Shown here one piece after another: positions 1 through 10,982 of a stretch of 21,886 nt of DNA. Positions within the stretch are counted from its first letter, which is position 1. Each line of letters opens with the position of its first letter. The stretch spans positions 987,817-1,009,702 of the forward strand of contig JAAOMT010000664.1 of assembly GCA_016748015.1 (NCBI GenBank), written 5' to 3'. Source of the DNA: Geosiphon pyriformis. Lineage: Eukaryota; Glomeromycota; Glomeromycetes; Archaeosporales; Geosiphonaceae. The translations under genes and the position numbers were made by a program. Under the pieces are notes generated by a model. It worked only from the letters and a program-made list of their open reading frames with translations, had not been told where the DNA came from and did not search any database.

Positions 1-44
1 TTTTTTTTTTTTTTTTTTTTTTTTTCGTGGGTAAAAACTTTATT
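1..44 (-). other. Poly(A) tail-like end of a retroposed transcript (candidate)
   Basis: The window opens with 25 T. Read on the minus strand this is an A tract preceded, 13 bases upstream, by AATAAA (plus-strand TTTATT at 39-44). That spacing is typical of a polyadenylation signal and tail, so the end of a reverse-transcribed mRNA, LINE or SINE is possible. No coding body is recognisable upstream of it on the minus strand. A plain T-rich microsatellite is the alternative, since T runs are common throughout the first 3 kb. Confidence 0.3.
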
Positions 45-80
45 TTCAATGTTATAAATTAATCATAAATTATAAACAAG

Positions 81-140
81 ATTTAATTTAATTTAATTTA
101 TTTTTATTTTTATTTTTATTTTTTTTATTTTTATTTTTTT
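81..140. repeat. TTTAA / TTTTTA simple repeat
   Basis: Consecutive TTTAA units grade into TTTTTA and longer T units. Similar TTTTTA tracts recur at about 2484-2513 and 3056-3079, so this short motif is a recurrent low-complexity element of the left 3 kb. Confidence 0.85.
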
Positions 141-253
141 TCAACAACATATTTTAGATTAGCTCATGATTGATAATCCTGTTCAAAAAAAAAAAAATTA
201 CTTCAAAATTGTATGCGGTCTTTTTGAGACTCATGACGTTTGTTTGTCATTAA

Positions 254-272
254 AATAATAATAATAATAATA
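254..272. repeat. (AAT)n microsatellite
   Basis: About six uninterrupted AAT units in intergenic DNA. Confidence 0.85.
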
Positions 273-1959
273 CCGAAACATGAATGCTATTTATAAAAGG
301 ATCCTTCACGAAAGAAATGATATTTTATTTTTAAAAAAAATTTTCACAGCATTTCATTTTAAATTTTTATTTGAAATTAGAAAGAGGTTTTAAAAGAGAT
401 GGATAAATTTAGATCACAGATTCTTAAATTAGTTTCATTTCATTAATCAAAAAAAAAATTTTTAATATTCTTCTTCAAAAATTACCAATTTTAAAAAACC
501 TAATTGAAAAGTTGTAAAAACTATATATATTTTTGATTAATTAAGAAAAAAAAATTTTTTTTTATGGTTGTGAAACATTCAAAAAATTTAAAAAAAAAAA
601 TTCAATCATCAAAATCTAAATATTTCACACGCCCAAGCACAACGAAAATAAAATTTCCACCTTTGCATTTCGAAACAATGAGATGCACGTCGTCATAAGC
701 CACTTTGATTGATCTTAACGGCAGGGTCTCACATCAGTGGTGTGAACTCTACATTTTGATAAACAAATATACCCCACATCGTGCACGGCGCAAAACTCTC
801 ATGTTATGCACAATGGAATTCTTTGCATTGTTCCCAGTGGTACCAAAAACTGAAATGAAATATCAACGCAAAATTTCTTTTTTTGGAACTGGAGTAAAAG
901 AAAAAAAAATCAAAGTTGACTTTTTTACAAGAATTAAATCTCAATTAAAATATCATTGTTTTAAAAAATTATAAAATACTAATTATAATAATCTCCATAT
1001 ATATATATTTATATATTTATATATTTATAAAATATTGCCAATGATGTTCCTAATACTTTGTGAAATTACTTAAGCATAACATTTTGGCAAAAAAAAAAAA
1101 TTTTACAGAGTACCGAGCCCGGAAGGTTCTCCAACTTCCGATCGTGTCTGTACGCCGTTTCTTCCCCGCATTTATTATGTGCAATCTTTTTTGTTGATCA
1201 GCTGCATGATTGATTAAATCTTTTACCCGATTTAAGAACAATATGTTTCATTTTAGAGCAGTATATTATTTTTAGATAATTCAGATAAACAAGATCTATA
1301 TGGTATTGAGATGTGCTTGTTTTATTGTTGAAATCTTTTTTCTGGCTAATTTTCGACAAATTAAATTTTTTCGAAATAAGTTAACTCTGAAAAAAAAAAA
1401 AAAATTTAATTACCATTGTATTTGATAAAACAATATTAAAAGAAAATATTCGGTGAAAAGTTCTTTTTAACGCATATTTCTTGGCATCTAGATCAAATTA
1501 ACATTGTCGATGTTTATTAGTTATTGCTCGAGCACAGTTTTTCCCCAGATTTGTAAACGTTGACCGATGTGATGCACATGTACATCTTAGCGTAAGACCT
1601 CAAAAACTCCTTTATGAAAAAGAAAAGGGAAAAAAGAATAAATTTTTTTTAATTATTAAACATTCACCAAATTTTTTTTCTCTTAAAACTTTTCCCTTTC
1701 TGGATTATTATTATTTTTTTATGCTTAATTAAAAAAAAAAATAAAGAAGGTTATGAATAAAGATTTTTTAATTTTTTCATTGTTTGGAAAATTCAAAGAG
1801 AAATTGATTTTTAAATAATAAATAAATAACTCCTTTCTATTGTTCATTGAAAATTGTCCCAAAAGGGAATTTCTCTTTTTGAGAAAGAAAAAACCCCAAA
1901 GACGCCACAAAAGATTACAATGAATCTAAAGATTTCATAAAACAAATACAAATTATTTC

Positions 1960-1960
<1 letters not shown>

Positions 1961-2002
<42 letters not shown>

Positions 2003-2034
2003 CTATTATTATTATTATAATTATTATTATTAAA
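1961..2034. repeat. (ATT)n microsatellite, long
   Basis: An ATT tract of about 74 bases with two small interruptions (TAC near 2011 and TAA near 2029). It is the longest trinucleotide tract in the window. The interruptions suggest it is not freshly expanded. Confidence 0.95.
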
Positions 2035-2483
2035 AAACTTTTTTTCCTATGCATATAAATTCGGCGTAATGCAAATCTATTTGGCGTAGAAATTCAATTA
2101 AAACAGATGTGAACGTCGTCAATACTTCAATTTTCCAAAAAAAGAAATCATAATTTTTCTTGCATAAACAAAAATGTGTTATTTTTTGTCATGTGTCCTA
2201 ATTTTTTCGAAATAGACAATTGCTCATTGTTTAAAAAATAAAAGACTCAGAAAATCAATCGTCTATACAATTTAGCCAATATGAATTTATATGTGCGCCT
2301 TCGGCCTTTTTGTATTTTCCCCAGCTTCTTTTAAGATTTCCAATTATAAAACAAAACCTTTCTGAAACTGACTTTAATATATAATTTTGGGTTCGATATG
2401 CATTAAAAAGATCTGAAAAGATGGCACCCTTGCATCTTCTCTCATTGTGCAGTAAAATGATCTGAAACCTGTGAGGTGTCTTT

Positions 2484-2513
2484 ATTTTTATTTTTATTTT
2501 TATTTTTATTTTA
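2484..2513. repeat. (TTTTTA)n simple repeat
   Basis: Five successive TTTTTA units, the same motif as at 96-138 and near 3056-3079. Confidence 0.85.
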
Positions 2514-2597
2514 TATTGAAACTCATTGAAAAATCAATTCAAATTTTCAAAGGAACTTCAAAGACAATTATCGGCTATTGAGACTCATTGTTCAAAG

Positions 2598-2617
2598 TTT
2601 TTTTTTTTTTTTTTTTA
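2598..2617. repeat. T20 homopolymer
   Basis: Twenty consecutive T. Unlike the run at the window start, no AATAAA lies beside it on the minus strand, so retroposition is not supported here. Confidence 0.9.
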
Positions 2618-3428
2618 CTGTCCAACTTAATGCAATGCAACAGAGCAATTTTTGGAAAAATTGAATTGAACCAAAAAAGCCTTCCCTTACCTCACGGCTT
2701 ATTCAAAAAGGAGTTATCTTTTATCGATCAACTGCATAAATATTCTTACCATCAGAGAAAATTTTTTCTTCTACAATTGGACAATTCTTTTTTACCTTTC
2801 TTATGGCTAAAAAAAAACCTTGAAATTATGGTTTAAAATTATTAAAATGGAACTGCTATTATAAGCCTCATATGGCAACTCACGATAATAGAAAGTACGA
2901 GGACATGGTAAATTTTGAATAATTTTAAAAAAAAAAAATTTTGTTCGTAAATTAAAAAAATTTATTAATCGGATAATTGATGATAAAAATAATTTTCAAA
3001 AATACCATTCAATCATTCAAATAATATTTTTAAACACTTTTATACTATATTGTATATTTTTATTTTTATTTTTATTTTAAACGGTACACACATAAAAAAA
3101 ATATTTTTATCCATCTTAATTTGACTAATGAAAAATACAAATATGATTTATCTGTAAATTTAAAAAAATTCATTATAATAATCTGAAAAAATGGTAATTA
3201 ATTTGTAAATTAATGCTATTTTTTAATTTTATTCTAAAGATGAGAAATTTTTTTGAAAATAAAAAATAATTATATGTGAAATCATAAGTATCTGATAAGA
3301 ATTATTTAAAAAAAACTTTTTTATTATTGCATTTATATATTAAAATGATATTTACTTGATTAAAAATTCACATTTGAAATTTAATATAATTAATTTTGAG
3401 TCTACAAAAACAATTATAATAATAATCA

Positions 3429-3430
<2 letters not shown>

Positions 3431-3460
<30 letters not shown>
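3431..3460. repeat. (ATT)n microsatellite inside a relic BTB intron
   Basis: Ten ATT units abut the relic BTB exon at 3481-3680. On the minus strand they begin about 20 bases after that exon's splice donor, where intron 1 of the two better BTB copies has a short TAATAAT. The tract probably grew from that intronic seed. Confidence 0.85.
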
Positions 3461-3461
<1 letters not shown>

Positions 3462-3480
3462 GAAAATAAAGTAACCCTAC

Positions 3481-3680
3481 CCGAGAATAATCTCGAATAT
3501 TTTTGCTCTAATATTAAGCTTCTTAAAAATCAACATATGTTCCTTCTTTTTAACACAGTTATTTGACAATGCTCGTCGAAAATAAGGAGAGCGAGCACGA
3601 AAAATGATATAATGAGCTTGAAACTTTTTAAGCTTGGCTTTTTCCACAGCTTTAATAATCACGTTATATTCATGAATGGA
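3481..3680 (-). pseudogene. Relic first exon of a BTB-domain gene
   Basis: The minus strand encodes about 61 residues clearly homologous to exon 1 of the gene at 6263-7815. Shared stretches include KFQAH, FRARSPYFRRALSN, KKKEH, LIFKK and AKIFEIILG. The exon still ends in CTCGG followed by GT, the same splice junction as the intact copy. On the 5' side the frame breaks: where the intact gene reads CAT TCT GAT GAA TAT, this copy reads CATTCATGAATAT, a two-base loss, and homology fades beyond about 3700. No second exon (rest of BTB, BACK, TLDc) follows downstream on the minus strand; an ATT microsatellite sits in the intron position. It is a dead single-exon remnant of a family that is expanded in Glomeromycotina. 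Confidence 0.8.
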
Positions 3681-3699
3681 TGACGTATAGTAATCTCAA

Positions 3700-4204
3700 A
3701 AGATATGCGTGAATAAAGAGATTTGTTCAACAAAAAATAATTTTAGGCAAATTCACCTGAATCACATATTCACATCACACGTTCTCTTTGTAGTAAAAAA
3801 TAAAAGCTTTTAACAAAATAGACATAATATATTTGTTTGTTAAGTAGGTATTGAGTTTTTTTTTCCTGAAAACTGACCCTTATATAAGTAAAAAAACAAA
3901 AATTTTTTATAAAAATGTTATAAAAAGAAATTTCTTTGAATAGGTTTGAGTGAAAATTTGAATGTATTTTTTAAAGCCAAAAACCCTTTCACAAAAGCTT
4001 TTAAAAGATAAATATGTATAGTTCTTACATTATTTCATGTGAGTTAGGATTAAAAAAATTCAGGACATTTTTTTTTCAATTTTAATTCATTCAGGAAAGG
4101 CTAATAAATTTACTTCATCAAAAATGTTAATCTCTTCGTAAAATCAATCGCGAATCTTCGATTTTGGAAATTTCTCTAATTCAAAGTTTGTCCGTGAAAA
4201 TGTT
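3700..4204. other. Short intergenic region upstream of the lipase-like gene
   Basis: AT-rich DNA between the BTB relic and the TATA-like box of the lipase-like gene. I see no open frame or structured element I can support. Confidence 0.5.
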
Positions 4205-4214
4205 TATATAAATA
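4205..4214 (+). promoter_or_regulatory. TATA-like box of the lipase-like gene
   Basis: TATATAAATA lies 93-102 bases upstream of the chosen ATG (4307). The identical 10-mer precedes the BTB copy at 10983-12492, and TATAAATA precedes the right-edge gene. Two upstream ATGs (4246 and 4299) open short frames of about 11 and 17 codons in other frames, so either transcription starts late or the leader carries uORFs. Confidence 0.45.
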
Positions 4215-4306
4215 AACACAAGCTGAATTAAAAAGGACAGTTTAGATGTTTCATTTTATACTTGAGACACTTAATACTTAAAAAATATTTCAGACTTAAT
4301 GATAAA

Positions 4307-5744
4307 ATGCATTCCCAAATTAAATATTTTTCAAATTTTTTATTTGCCTTAATGATGGCTTGCTTTTATTATGATCAAAGTCTATACAAGATATTCTTTC
4401 GGTCGTTGCAAGATCCAGAGGTTTTCAGTAGTGGTATTTTAGAAATAAAGGAAACTAAAGATAATTTAATAGATGGTGCAAAAAATTTTAGCGTTATAGG
4501 TATGGAAAAATCATATAAATTGAAACCATATTGTTAAACTAAATTAATGCTTATTTTTTGGAAAAAGTGAAAAGAAATGATATTCATGGAATGCAAATCC
4601 CGGTAAAACCAAAATTAATACAATCAGCAAAAATACATATCTCTGAAGAGAACATACCAAAATTTCTGAAAAGGATGGCTGAAGTCGCAAACTATCCCTA
4701 CTGTTCCCCACATAAAAATGAAATTGGACAACATATTAAAGAGGAAAACATCATTGGTAAATTTTATCGAACCTTTCTTTTTTATGATTTTTCAGGGATT
4801 TTACAATGAATTTTGAATTCAATGATGATTTTCGAATTAAATAGCTCACATCAATCAAAGGGAATTTGATAGAGGAGACATCCTGATTTATTTTCGAGGA
4901 GCACATCTCACTAAGGAAGAATGGAAAAGAAGAACCTTTCATCTTTCTAGGTTAGATTGGCACGAAGAATCTGACAAGATGGTCCTTGTGGATCATACAT
5001 GGGTTAAGCATGTTAAACAAATGATGCCTTATATCTTCAAGAAAATCGAATATATTCTTGATACAACAGATGCTTTACGCTTTGAACTTTTTTTCATTGG
5101 TCATGGAATAGGGGGAGGTAAATTGTTAATTGTATAGTCATTTGGGTTTGAATTGATGCATTAAATCCATGTGTTGATTACAAAAATTTATATTTATAAA
5201 GCATATGCTACTATAGCCTCTTTGCTTTTTCGACATACTATTTTAACCTCAAGTTCTGAAAGTTTGAAGAGAGGTGCTTTTGGATTTTGTCTAGTAACTT
5301 TCGGTGCCCCACGAATTGGAAATTTGGATTTTGTAAAATTCAGCAAAAGGGTGATGAGTAATCATCGCATTTACCGTGTGACTCATTCAAATGACGATAT
5401 TCCTCGAGAGTCAATGCCCAAGAGTAAATTATTACATCTTGAAAAAGAGTACTGGATTTCTAAACCAAATTGTGATTGTGATTCCCAAGATATTAAAGAT
5501 TATGATATCTACAGTTGTATTCAAAGAACAAGTCAAAATAAAATTGATGAGCACCCGGTAAGCACAAAAATCTGGATAGTTTTTTGAGCTCAAAAATTAA
5601 TCTTATTGTTCTGGCTACAAATAATTTTTTTTTCAGGAGTGTAACCTTGGTACCATTAACAATTCAAATGAAAATATTGCTCATTTCGGGCCATATTTTG
5701 GAGTAACAATAGGTAATTGTACTGGTTTAGAGGGTGAACCTTAA
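4307..5744 (+). CDS. Secreted class 3 (fungal) lipase-like protein lacking the nucleophile serine
   Basis: Five exons by frame and splice sites: 4307-4499, 4568-4756, 4845-5117, 5202-5557, 5637-5744, giving 1119 bases and 372 residues. The protein starts MHSQIKYFSNFLFALMMACF, a plausible signal peptide. Class 3 lipase landmarks in order are a strand reading DILIYFRGAH (oxyanion region, FRG), the nucleophile elbow GHGIGGAYA (213-221), TFGAPRIGN, then HSNDDIPR with D283 in the Asp position, and AHFGPYFG with H353 in the His position. The usual elbow is GHSxGG; here codon 5105-5107 is GGA (Gly215) instead of Ser. The rest of the fold and all splice junctions look intact, so this is either a non-catalytic homologue or an enzyme using another chemistry. 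The start was chosen as the first ATG in frame after the stop at 4229. No exon contains an internal stop. Confidence 0.8.
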
Positions 5745-6153
5745 TCAAATATTGGCAATAGTTTTTTAAAAACATATAATTCAAAGAAAAATCCAGCCCT
5801 AAAAATTAATTAACGTATTAATGCTTTCATATAAATAAATTAATTAAAGTGTTTAAATATGTTTATTAAACTGGATCTTCCATTGATAATAAAAGGATAT
5901 TTTAATTTTTTCTGTTTTCATGTTTTATAGCACTAAGTCATTAGATATAGATAGTACAAAAATAAATAATTGGGAAACATTAAATCACTTCTTACTTGTA
6001 TTTTTCCTTAAAAGTTTAGTTAATTTATTAGCATAAACATATTGTGCATAATAATATATTATTTTCCTATTGTTAAAACCAATTTTGAATTACATTGTGT
6101 GTATTACTAATAACTTGATTTTTTATAAATAACAATTATAATCAAAGTAGCAG
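5745..6153. other. Intergenic region between lipase-like and BTB-TLDc genes
   Basis: AT-rich, about 400 bases, containing the 3' untranslated region of the lipase-like gene. ATAAATAAATT near 5830 could serve as a polyadenylation signal. Nothing else is recognisable. Confidence 0.45.
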
Positions 6154-6159
6154 TATAAA
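6154..6159 (+). promoter_or_regulatory. TATA-like box of the BTB-TLDc gene
   Basis: TATAAA lies 104-109 bases upstream of the ATG at 6263, a distance similar to that at the lipase-like gene. This is a sequence match only. Confidence 0.35.
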
Positions 6160-6262
6160 TTCAATCGCGAAAAGATCATATCTACAAAACATATGTTGAT
6201 GAGTTGAAGCTAAAGACACATCAAAGTTTTTACATTTCTTTACCTTTTTATATTAATTATCA

Positions 6263-7815
6263 ATGGCTAAGTTTACCGAAACTCTTATCCATGACCTTGA
6301 CGAGTTATTGCAACATTCTGATGAATATAATCTGATTATTGAAGCTGGAGAAAAAGCCGAGCTTCAACAATTTCAAGCTCACTCGATTATTCTTCGTGCT
6401 CGTTCTCCTTATTTTCGAAGAGCATTGTCAAATGAATGGGCCAAAAAGAAGGAACATATATTGATTTTTAAGAAGCCTAATATTGCAGCAAAAATATTCG
6501 AGATTATCCTCGGGTGGGGTTAATTTATTTTCTTCCTAATAATCATATAAATATAAAGAAAGATGAAAAAATTTAAATATCTTAATTTTTAATGCTAATT
6601 TTTAGATATATGTATACCGGAATGATTGATTTGAATAAAGAAAAGGGGGTGGATGTCTTGCAAATACTGATAGCGGCTGATGAGCTTGAACTTCTCGAGT
6701 TAATCAATTATTGCCAAGAGCATCTTATTGAAAAGGAATCTAAATGGCTGCAAGAAAATGCTGTTAAAACCATGCAAACAGTTTCTTATCATGAAGCTTT
6801 TGGAAAACTGAAGGAGCATTATTCTCGAATGGTTGAGGATAACCCAGATTTTATCTTTAAATCAAATGACTTCCTTTCTTTGGAAGAATCGGTTCTTGTG
6901 TTCTTGCTAGAAGTAGGTGACCTTAATATGGAGGAAATTGAAGTGTGGAAATCTCTAATCAAATGGGGTATTGGAAACACGCCAAGACTTGTCGAAAAGA
7001 AGTTAGTGAGTTGGAGCGCAGAAGATTTTGCTGCACTTGAGAAAACCATTCACAAATGCATCCCATTGATAAGATATTGTGACATCTCTGGGGGTGACTA
7101 TTTTGACCATGTCATACCATATAAAAAAGTTTTACCAAAGAACTTCAAGAATGTAATCTGGGCATACTATCTTAAATCTATACGTCAACCACCGCTTGAT
7201 ATTCTTCCACCCCGAGCTCGTTTCGCCCAATCTCTGATCATAAAATCACGACATGTTAATATCATCTCTTCATGGATTGACAAAAAGGCTGCTACAGCGA
7301 ATTACGAATATCCCTACACCTTCAACCTTATATATCGAGGCAGTCGTGATGGCTTTACAGGAAGAAGTTTTCGAAATATATGTGCCGAATACGTAAAGAC
7401 CGTTGTCGTAGCCAAGATAGCTGGATCTGGGAAAATTGTGGGAGGCTATAATCCCACACAGTGGGGTGATCGTGTTAATAGATTCACTGAAAGGGGTTAT
7501 AAATCTTTTCCTGTTAATAGAGTCACTAAAGTTGGTTATAACCATTTTAGTGCGCCTGATGCTTTTATTTTTAACTTGGGTGATGGGAAAAATTCTAACC
7601 TTATAAAGGTTGCTCATAGTACAAGTGGAAATCAAATAGCGTATGATCCCAATTGTGGACCATATTTTTATAGTGATTTATTCTTTGGCAATAGTTCTAA
7701 CGAGATAGAATCATGCTGGTATAAGCCGAGCTCCTATAAACCTCAAATTTTTGATAATGAATTTAGTTTTCACCTTGATGAGTTGGAAGTATTTCGGGTA
7801 ATAAAAAATATATAA
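6263..7815 (+). CDS. BTB-BACK-TLDc domain protein, intact
   Basis: Two exons, 6263-6513 and 6606-7815, join across a 92-base GT..AG intron and encode 486 residues. The junction restores LGYMYTGMIDLN, the expected end of a BTB fold. Domains: BTB/POZ about 23-124 (IIEAGEKAELQQFQAHSIIL, RARSPYFRRAL), BACK about 131-230 (WLQENAVKTM, FKSNDFLSLEESVLVFLL), TLDc about 303-484 (IISSWID, YRGSRDGF, GKIVGGYNPTQW, DAFIFNLGDG, ending ELEVFRVIKN). BTB-BACK proteins commonly act as Cullin-3 substrate adaptors, and TLDc domains are linked to oxidative-stress resistance and V-ATPase regulation. This combination is abundant in Glomeromycotina. Substrate and location are unknown. Residues 374-399 carry a 13-residue imperfect tandem duplication in a TLDc loop. 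A damaged copy lies at 10983-12492 on the other strand. Confidence 0.9.
7474..7551 (+). repeat. 39-base in-frame tandem duplication in the TLDc loop
   Basis: Copies at 7474-7512 and 7513-7551 encode VNRFTERGYKSFP and VNRVTKVGYNHFS. By eye 29 of 39 bases and 7 of 13 residues match. The frame is kept. It sits between GGYNPTQW and DAFIFN, a loop that in the copy at 10983-12492 is occupied by a hexamer-type microsatellite. Confidence 0.7.
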
Positions 7816-10800
7816 AACTACCATATCAATGGCTAAGCAAAACGTGGCTTTTTGTAAATGAGATTTTATTTGGTATTTATAATTCTTTTAATAATTATGT
7901 GTTTACTTCTATCTGATTTGGCTTGAATCTTACTCAATAATATATTTTTGATAAATCTAGAAAATTATATTCAGAGCCAATGTTTAAAAACTATGCTTAT
8001 TTGTTTTCTAAAAAACCAATTAAAATGCAACCGCATTTTATCTTTGCTTTTCTACTCATTCGAGATAAATAAGACAAGCAATATCTCTTATTCTTTCGAT
8101 ATCTTTAACTCGTATCAAATTTTTCAAAGAAAATTTATTAATATGTTACATATTATGATATGACTTGAGATTTTGGTTGAAATTCAAGTTAAATTTCATT
8201 TAAATTGTGTGTAATTTTTAATTATTCGGTATTTAAGGTACAAACGCCGGGTTGCCAGGAAAATCTTTATAGGGTGAGAATATTTAATTTAAGATGCTGT
8301 AAGGTTTTAAAAATGCTTAAAAACAATACAGTGATATCATCACAAACTTAAATTACATATATAATTAATTTCAAACATCATTAAAGATATACAACTTTTA
8401 TAGTTATTATACAAGTCCAAAATTCACTATTTTTTCCAACTAATATTTTAATATATAATTTGGATCTAGATTGTCAGATAAAATGAAACCCCTAGATTTA
8501 AGGCTATAATAAAATCACAAATTGTCAAAGAATTTATTTTCTTCAGTTTAATTTAATGTCTTTGTAAATTATAAAAATTTAATAAAATGTTATATATAAT
8601 AAAAAACTTGAACTGATTCTAGTAAAAATTAAAATTAAAAAATGTAAGTTTTATATATTTATGTTTAAAATCCAAAAATTTAAAATTTATAAATATTTTT
8701 TCAATTTCATAAAGTGTTTTTAATAAATATTTAGCTAGTTTTATTTCTTAAAAAAGTTAAAAATTAATTTAAATTGAATTTTGCAAAAAAATTTTAAATC
8801 TACATTTCATTATTATTAAAAATTAATATACATAAGATAAGTACAAACCAAAAATTAATCTTTTCAAATAACAAGAATTTATTTCCATAATACTGATATG
8901 TATTCAAAAACAAAGCTTATATCTTCAATTTAACCAAGATAAATAACATAATACCATGTGTTTTGACTTTCATGCCTTTGTCAATTGCTTTAAAGCATGC
9001 TGTTATTTTATTTGAAACAAATCTTTGTCCTCGAATTATTTATTAACTATTTGTATATATCGCAATTTTATTATTTTTACTTAATCCAATCAATTGTATA
9101 ATGTTTATAAACTCAAATAACTTTTGAATGTTTTTTTACTATAAAAGTATGTAACAAATCTGTTGTTAACAACTTCAAATATTTTATGTATGTTTTTAAA
9201 ACATTTAAAAATTACATCTTTTAAATTTCATTTTTTTGTTTTTTGAATATATATTCTAATATATCACTTTTTTTGTTTTCTAATCAATTGTTTAATAAAA
9301 ACTAGATACAGTATTTTAAAAATCTTTTTATATTTAAAATATGACTGTACTCAGTACTTTCAAACCTAATATAGCATTAAGCTTTTAAAAAGATTGAAAT
9401 TCATATTGTTTGCATTTTAGCGCATTGATCCAAAAAATTTCCAATTAAACTACTAGTATTAAAAAATTCAAATGGCTTTCTGTTTGCAATTGACCAAAGG
9501 TTTTAAAAACATAAAAAATGAGTAATGAATGGCTGCAATTAGGAAATCTTTATTTATTATTTAATGCGTTAACTAAGTGTGATCCAACCACCTAATTATA
9601 CATCATAATAAAAAATAGTTTTTCATTATGTATTAGGAGCGGCTCACGCGCTCTCTACATGTGACCAGCCATCCGGGAGAAATCTTTAAATAAATTCATT
9701 TTTGCTCTTCTTATTTTTTTCAAATTTATATCTCATTTCTCATACATTTATGCATTAGAAAAAACCATTATTAAAATTAAATAAAACAATTGTTTATTTA
9801 TAATAACTTTACGACTTAATTTATTAACAAAAAAATTGAACATTCTGCCTCATTTTTTAGATTAAAAATGCTTAGATTCTTAATTGACAACATTATTCCC
9901 AAGTATTTATGTAATTTTTTAAATTTAACTAAAACTTAAACTAATACTTCGAATTTACTAACTAATTGAAATTACAAATGGTTTCTCAACATAGATTAAT
10001 AAATTATTGATTGTAAAAATTCATTTATTGTGCTTAAAATCTTTTAAGCAGCTGTGCAATTATGTATGGCTCAAATAATATTGTTTACAAAAGTTTTAAC
10101 AGCAAAAAATGTTAATTTATTAGCTTTTCTACCTATTTTTTCTAACTTGTCTGAAAATCTGGTGTTCGTTTTGTATTTCAAAACTTTTTATTGCACTTAA
10201 TTATGCAATCGTTGAAAAAGTTTTATTTTAATGTTTAATATATTTAATAAATAATTTGATAATAACTGTTTGAAGTTATTAAATTTATTAAAAATATTAC
10301 TTTTTTGGTTTAATTAAAACCTTTTTTAATCAATTATCATTAAATTTTTATATTATTTTGATTTTATTTTGCTTGTTTCTAATTGAAATTTTGATAATTG
10401 TATTTATAAATTATTATTTCTTTTAAAGGTTTAAAAATTTTTGTTATGAGCTTTTTTCAATTAATAATTTATATTTAAAACAAAGTAATTTTATAAAATT
10501 AATAAAAATAGAACTATTAACATTATTTCATATAAAAACATTTGTTTCTAATTATCATTAAGATGTTTTTGGATCCACTCCATTTATGCTTGTTTGTAAA
10601 CATAGATGAGCATGTGAAATAGTACTATAAAATACCTTACTCTTTTTTGCACATATATTTTTTGAGCCAATCGCCTCGGCATGGTTTATTGTTTTAGTTT
10701 TTTAATGTATTATGTATTTTAGAAAAAAATATGTTTATTTAGACATTTAACTCTTTGGAATTATGTAAATCTTCATTTCACAGGTATGAAAAAGCTTTAC

Positions 10801-10982
10801 TTTGGCTTTGTTTCCTAGATGCTAACATTTCACACAAGCAGTGATTCGATAAAAGATCAAAGCATCGAAAATTGAGTGATGTATATTTTATACTTTTAAA
10901 TCACGTGCAAGTTTTTTTGTAACACTTAAATGGAAAAATATTACATTTTGAAAAACTTTTAGGTATTATAAACTTACTTTTT
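7816..10982. other. AT-rich spacer between inverted BTB-TLDc copies
   Basis: About 3.2 kb with no supportable gene. The open frame at 7948-8163 (+) is probably 3' flank or chance: it starts without ATG context and shows no family. A GC-rich island of about 50 bases stands out at 9635-9683. The rest is low-complexity AT DNA with short A/T runs. Confidence 0.55.
9635..9683. other. GC-rich island in AT-rich spacer
   Basis: The stretch from AGGAGCGGCTCACGCG through CCATCCGGGAGAAATC is far richer in G+C than its surroundings. I could not fold it into a tRNA or match it to rRNA. A fragment of a dispersed repeat or a small RNA gene is possible, but neither is shown. Confidence 0.25.

Larger units (their letters stand above)
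46..3480. other. AT-rich intergenic region, no convincing gene
   Basis: This 3.4 kb holds long A and T runs, A-run/T-run junctions, T-rich pentamer repeats and (ATT)n tracts. Short open frames at 705-974 (+), 1050-1241 (-) and 2588-2836 (+) have low-complexity Phe/Lys-rich or unrecognisable translations, no splice support and no family resemblance. Slightly GC-richer patches occur near 630-850, 1110-1180 and 2280-2330, but I see no tRNA or rRNA fold in them. Confidence 0.6.

Noticed and set aside
705-974. 89-codon open frame on the plus strand
   Set aside because: It lacks an ATG start, has no recognisable motif and turns into Lys/Phe low complexity. I see no splice partners or homologous copy in the window.
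1050-1241. 63-codon minus-strand frame containing AGKKRRTDTIGSWRTF
   Set aside because: A short GC-richer patch gives it a protein-like look, but it ends in Phe/Lys runs and nothing supports it as a gene.
677-2125. ACGTCGTCA repeated near 688 and 2116, and TTYGGCGTA near 2060, 2080 and 21470, as regulatory motifs
   Set aside because: Too short and too few copies to separate from chance, and not placed consistently relative to genes.
2390-2402. GGGTTCGATATGC as a tRNA T-loop
   Set aside because: No matching acceptor, D or anticodon stems could be found around it.
2588-2836. 82-codon plus-strand frame
   Set aside because: It starts on TTG and owes its Phe run to a T20 homopolymer. The remainder has no family resemblance.
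7270-7635. 121-codon minus-strand frame inside the BTB-TLDc gene
   Set aside because: It is antisense to well-supported TLDc coding sequence. A similar antisense frame at 11298-11486 exists only because the two loci are paralogous.
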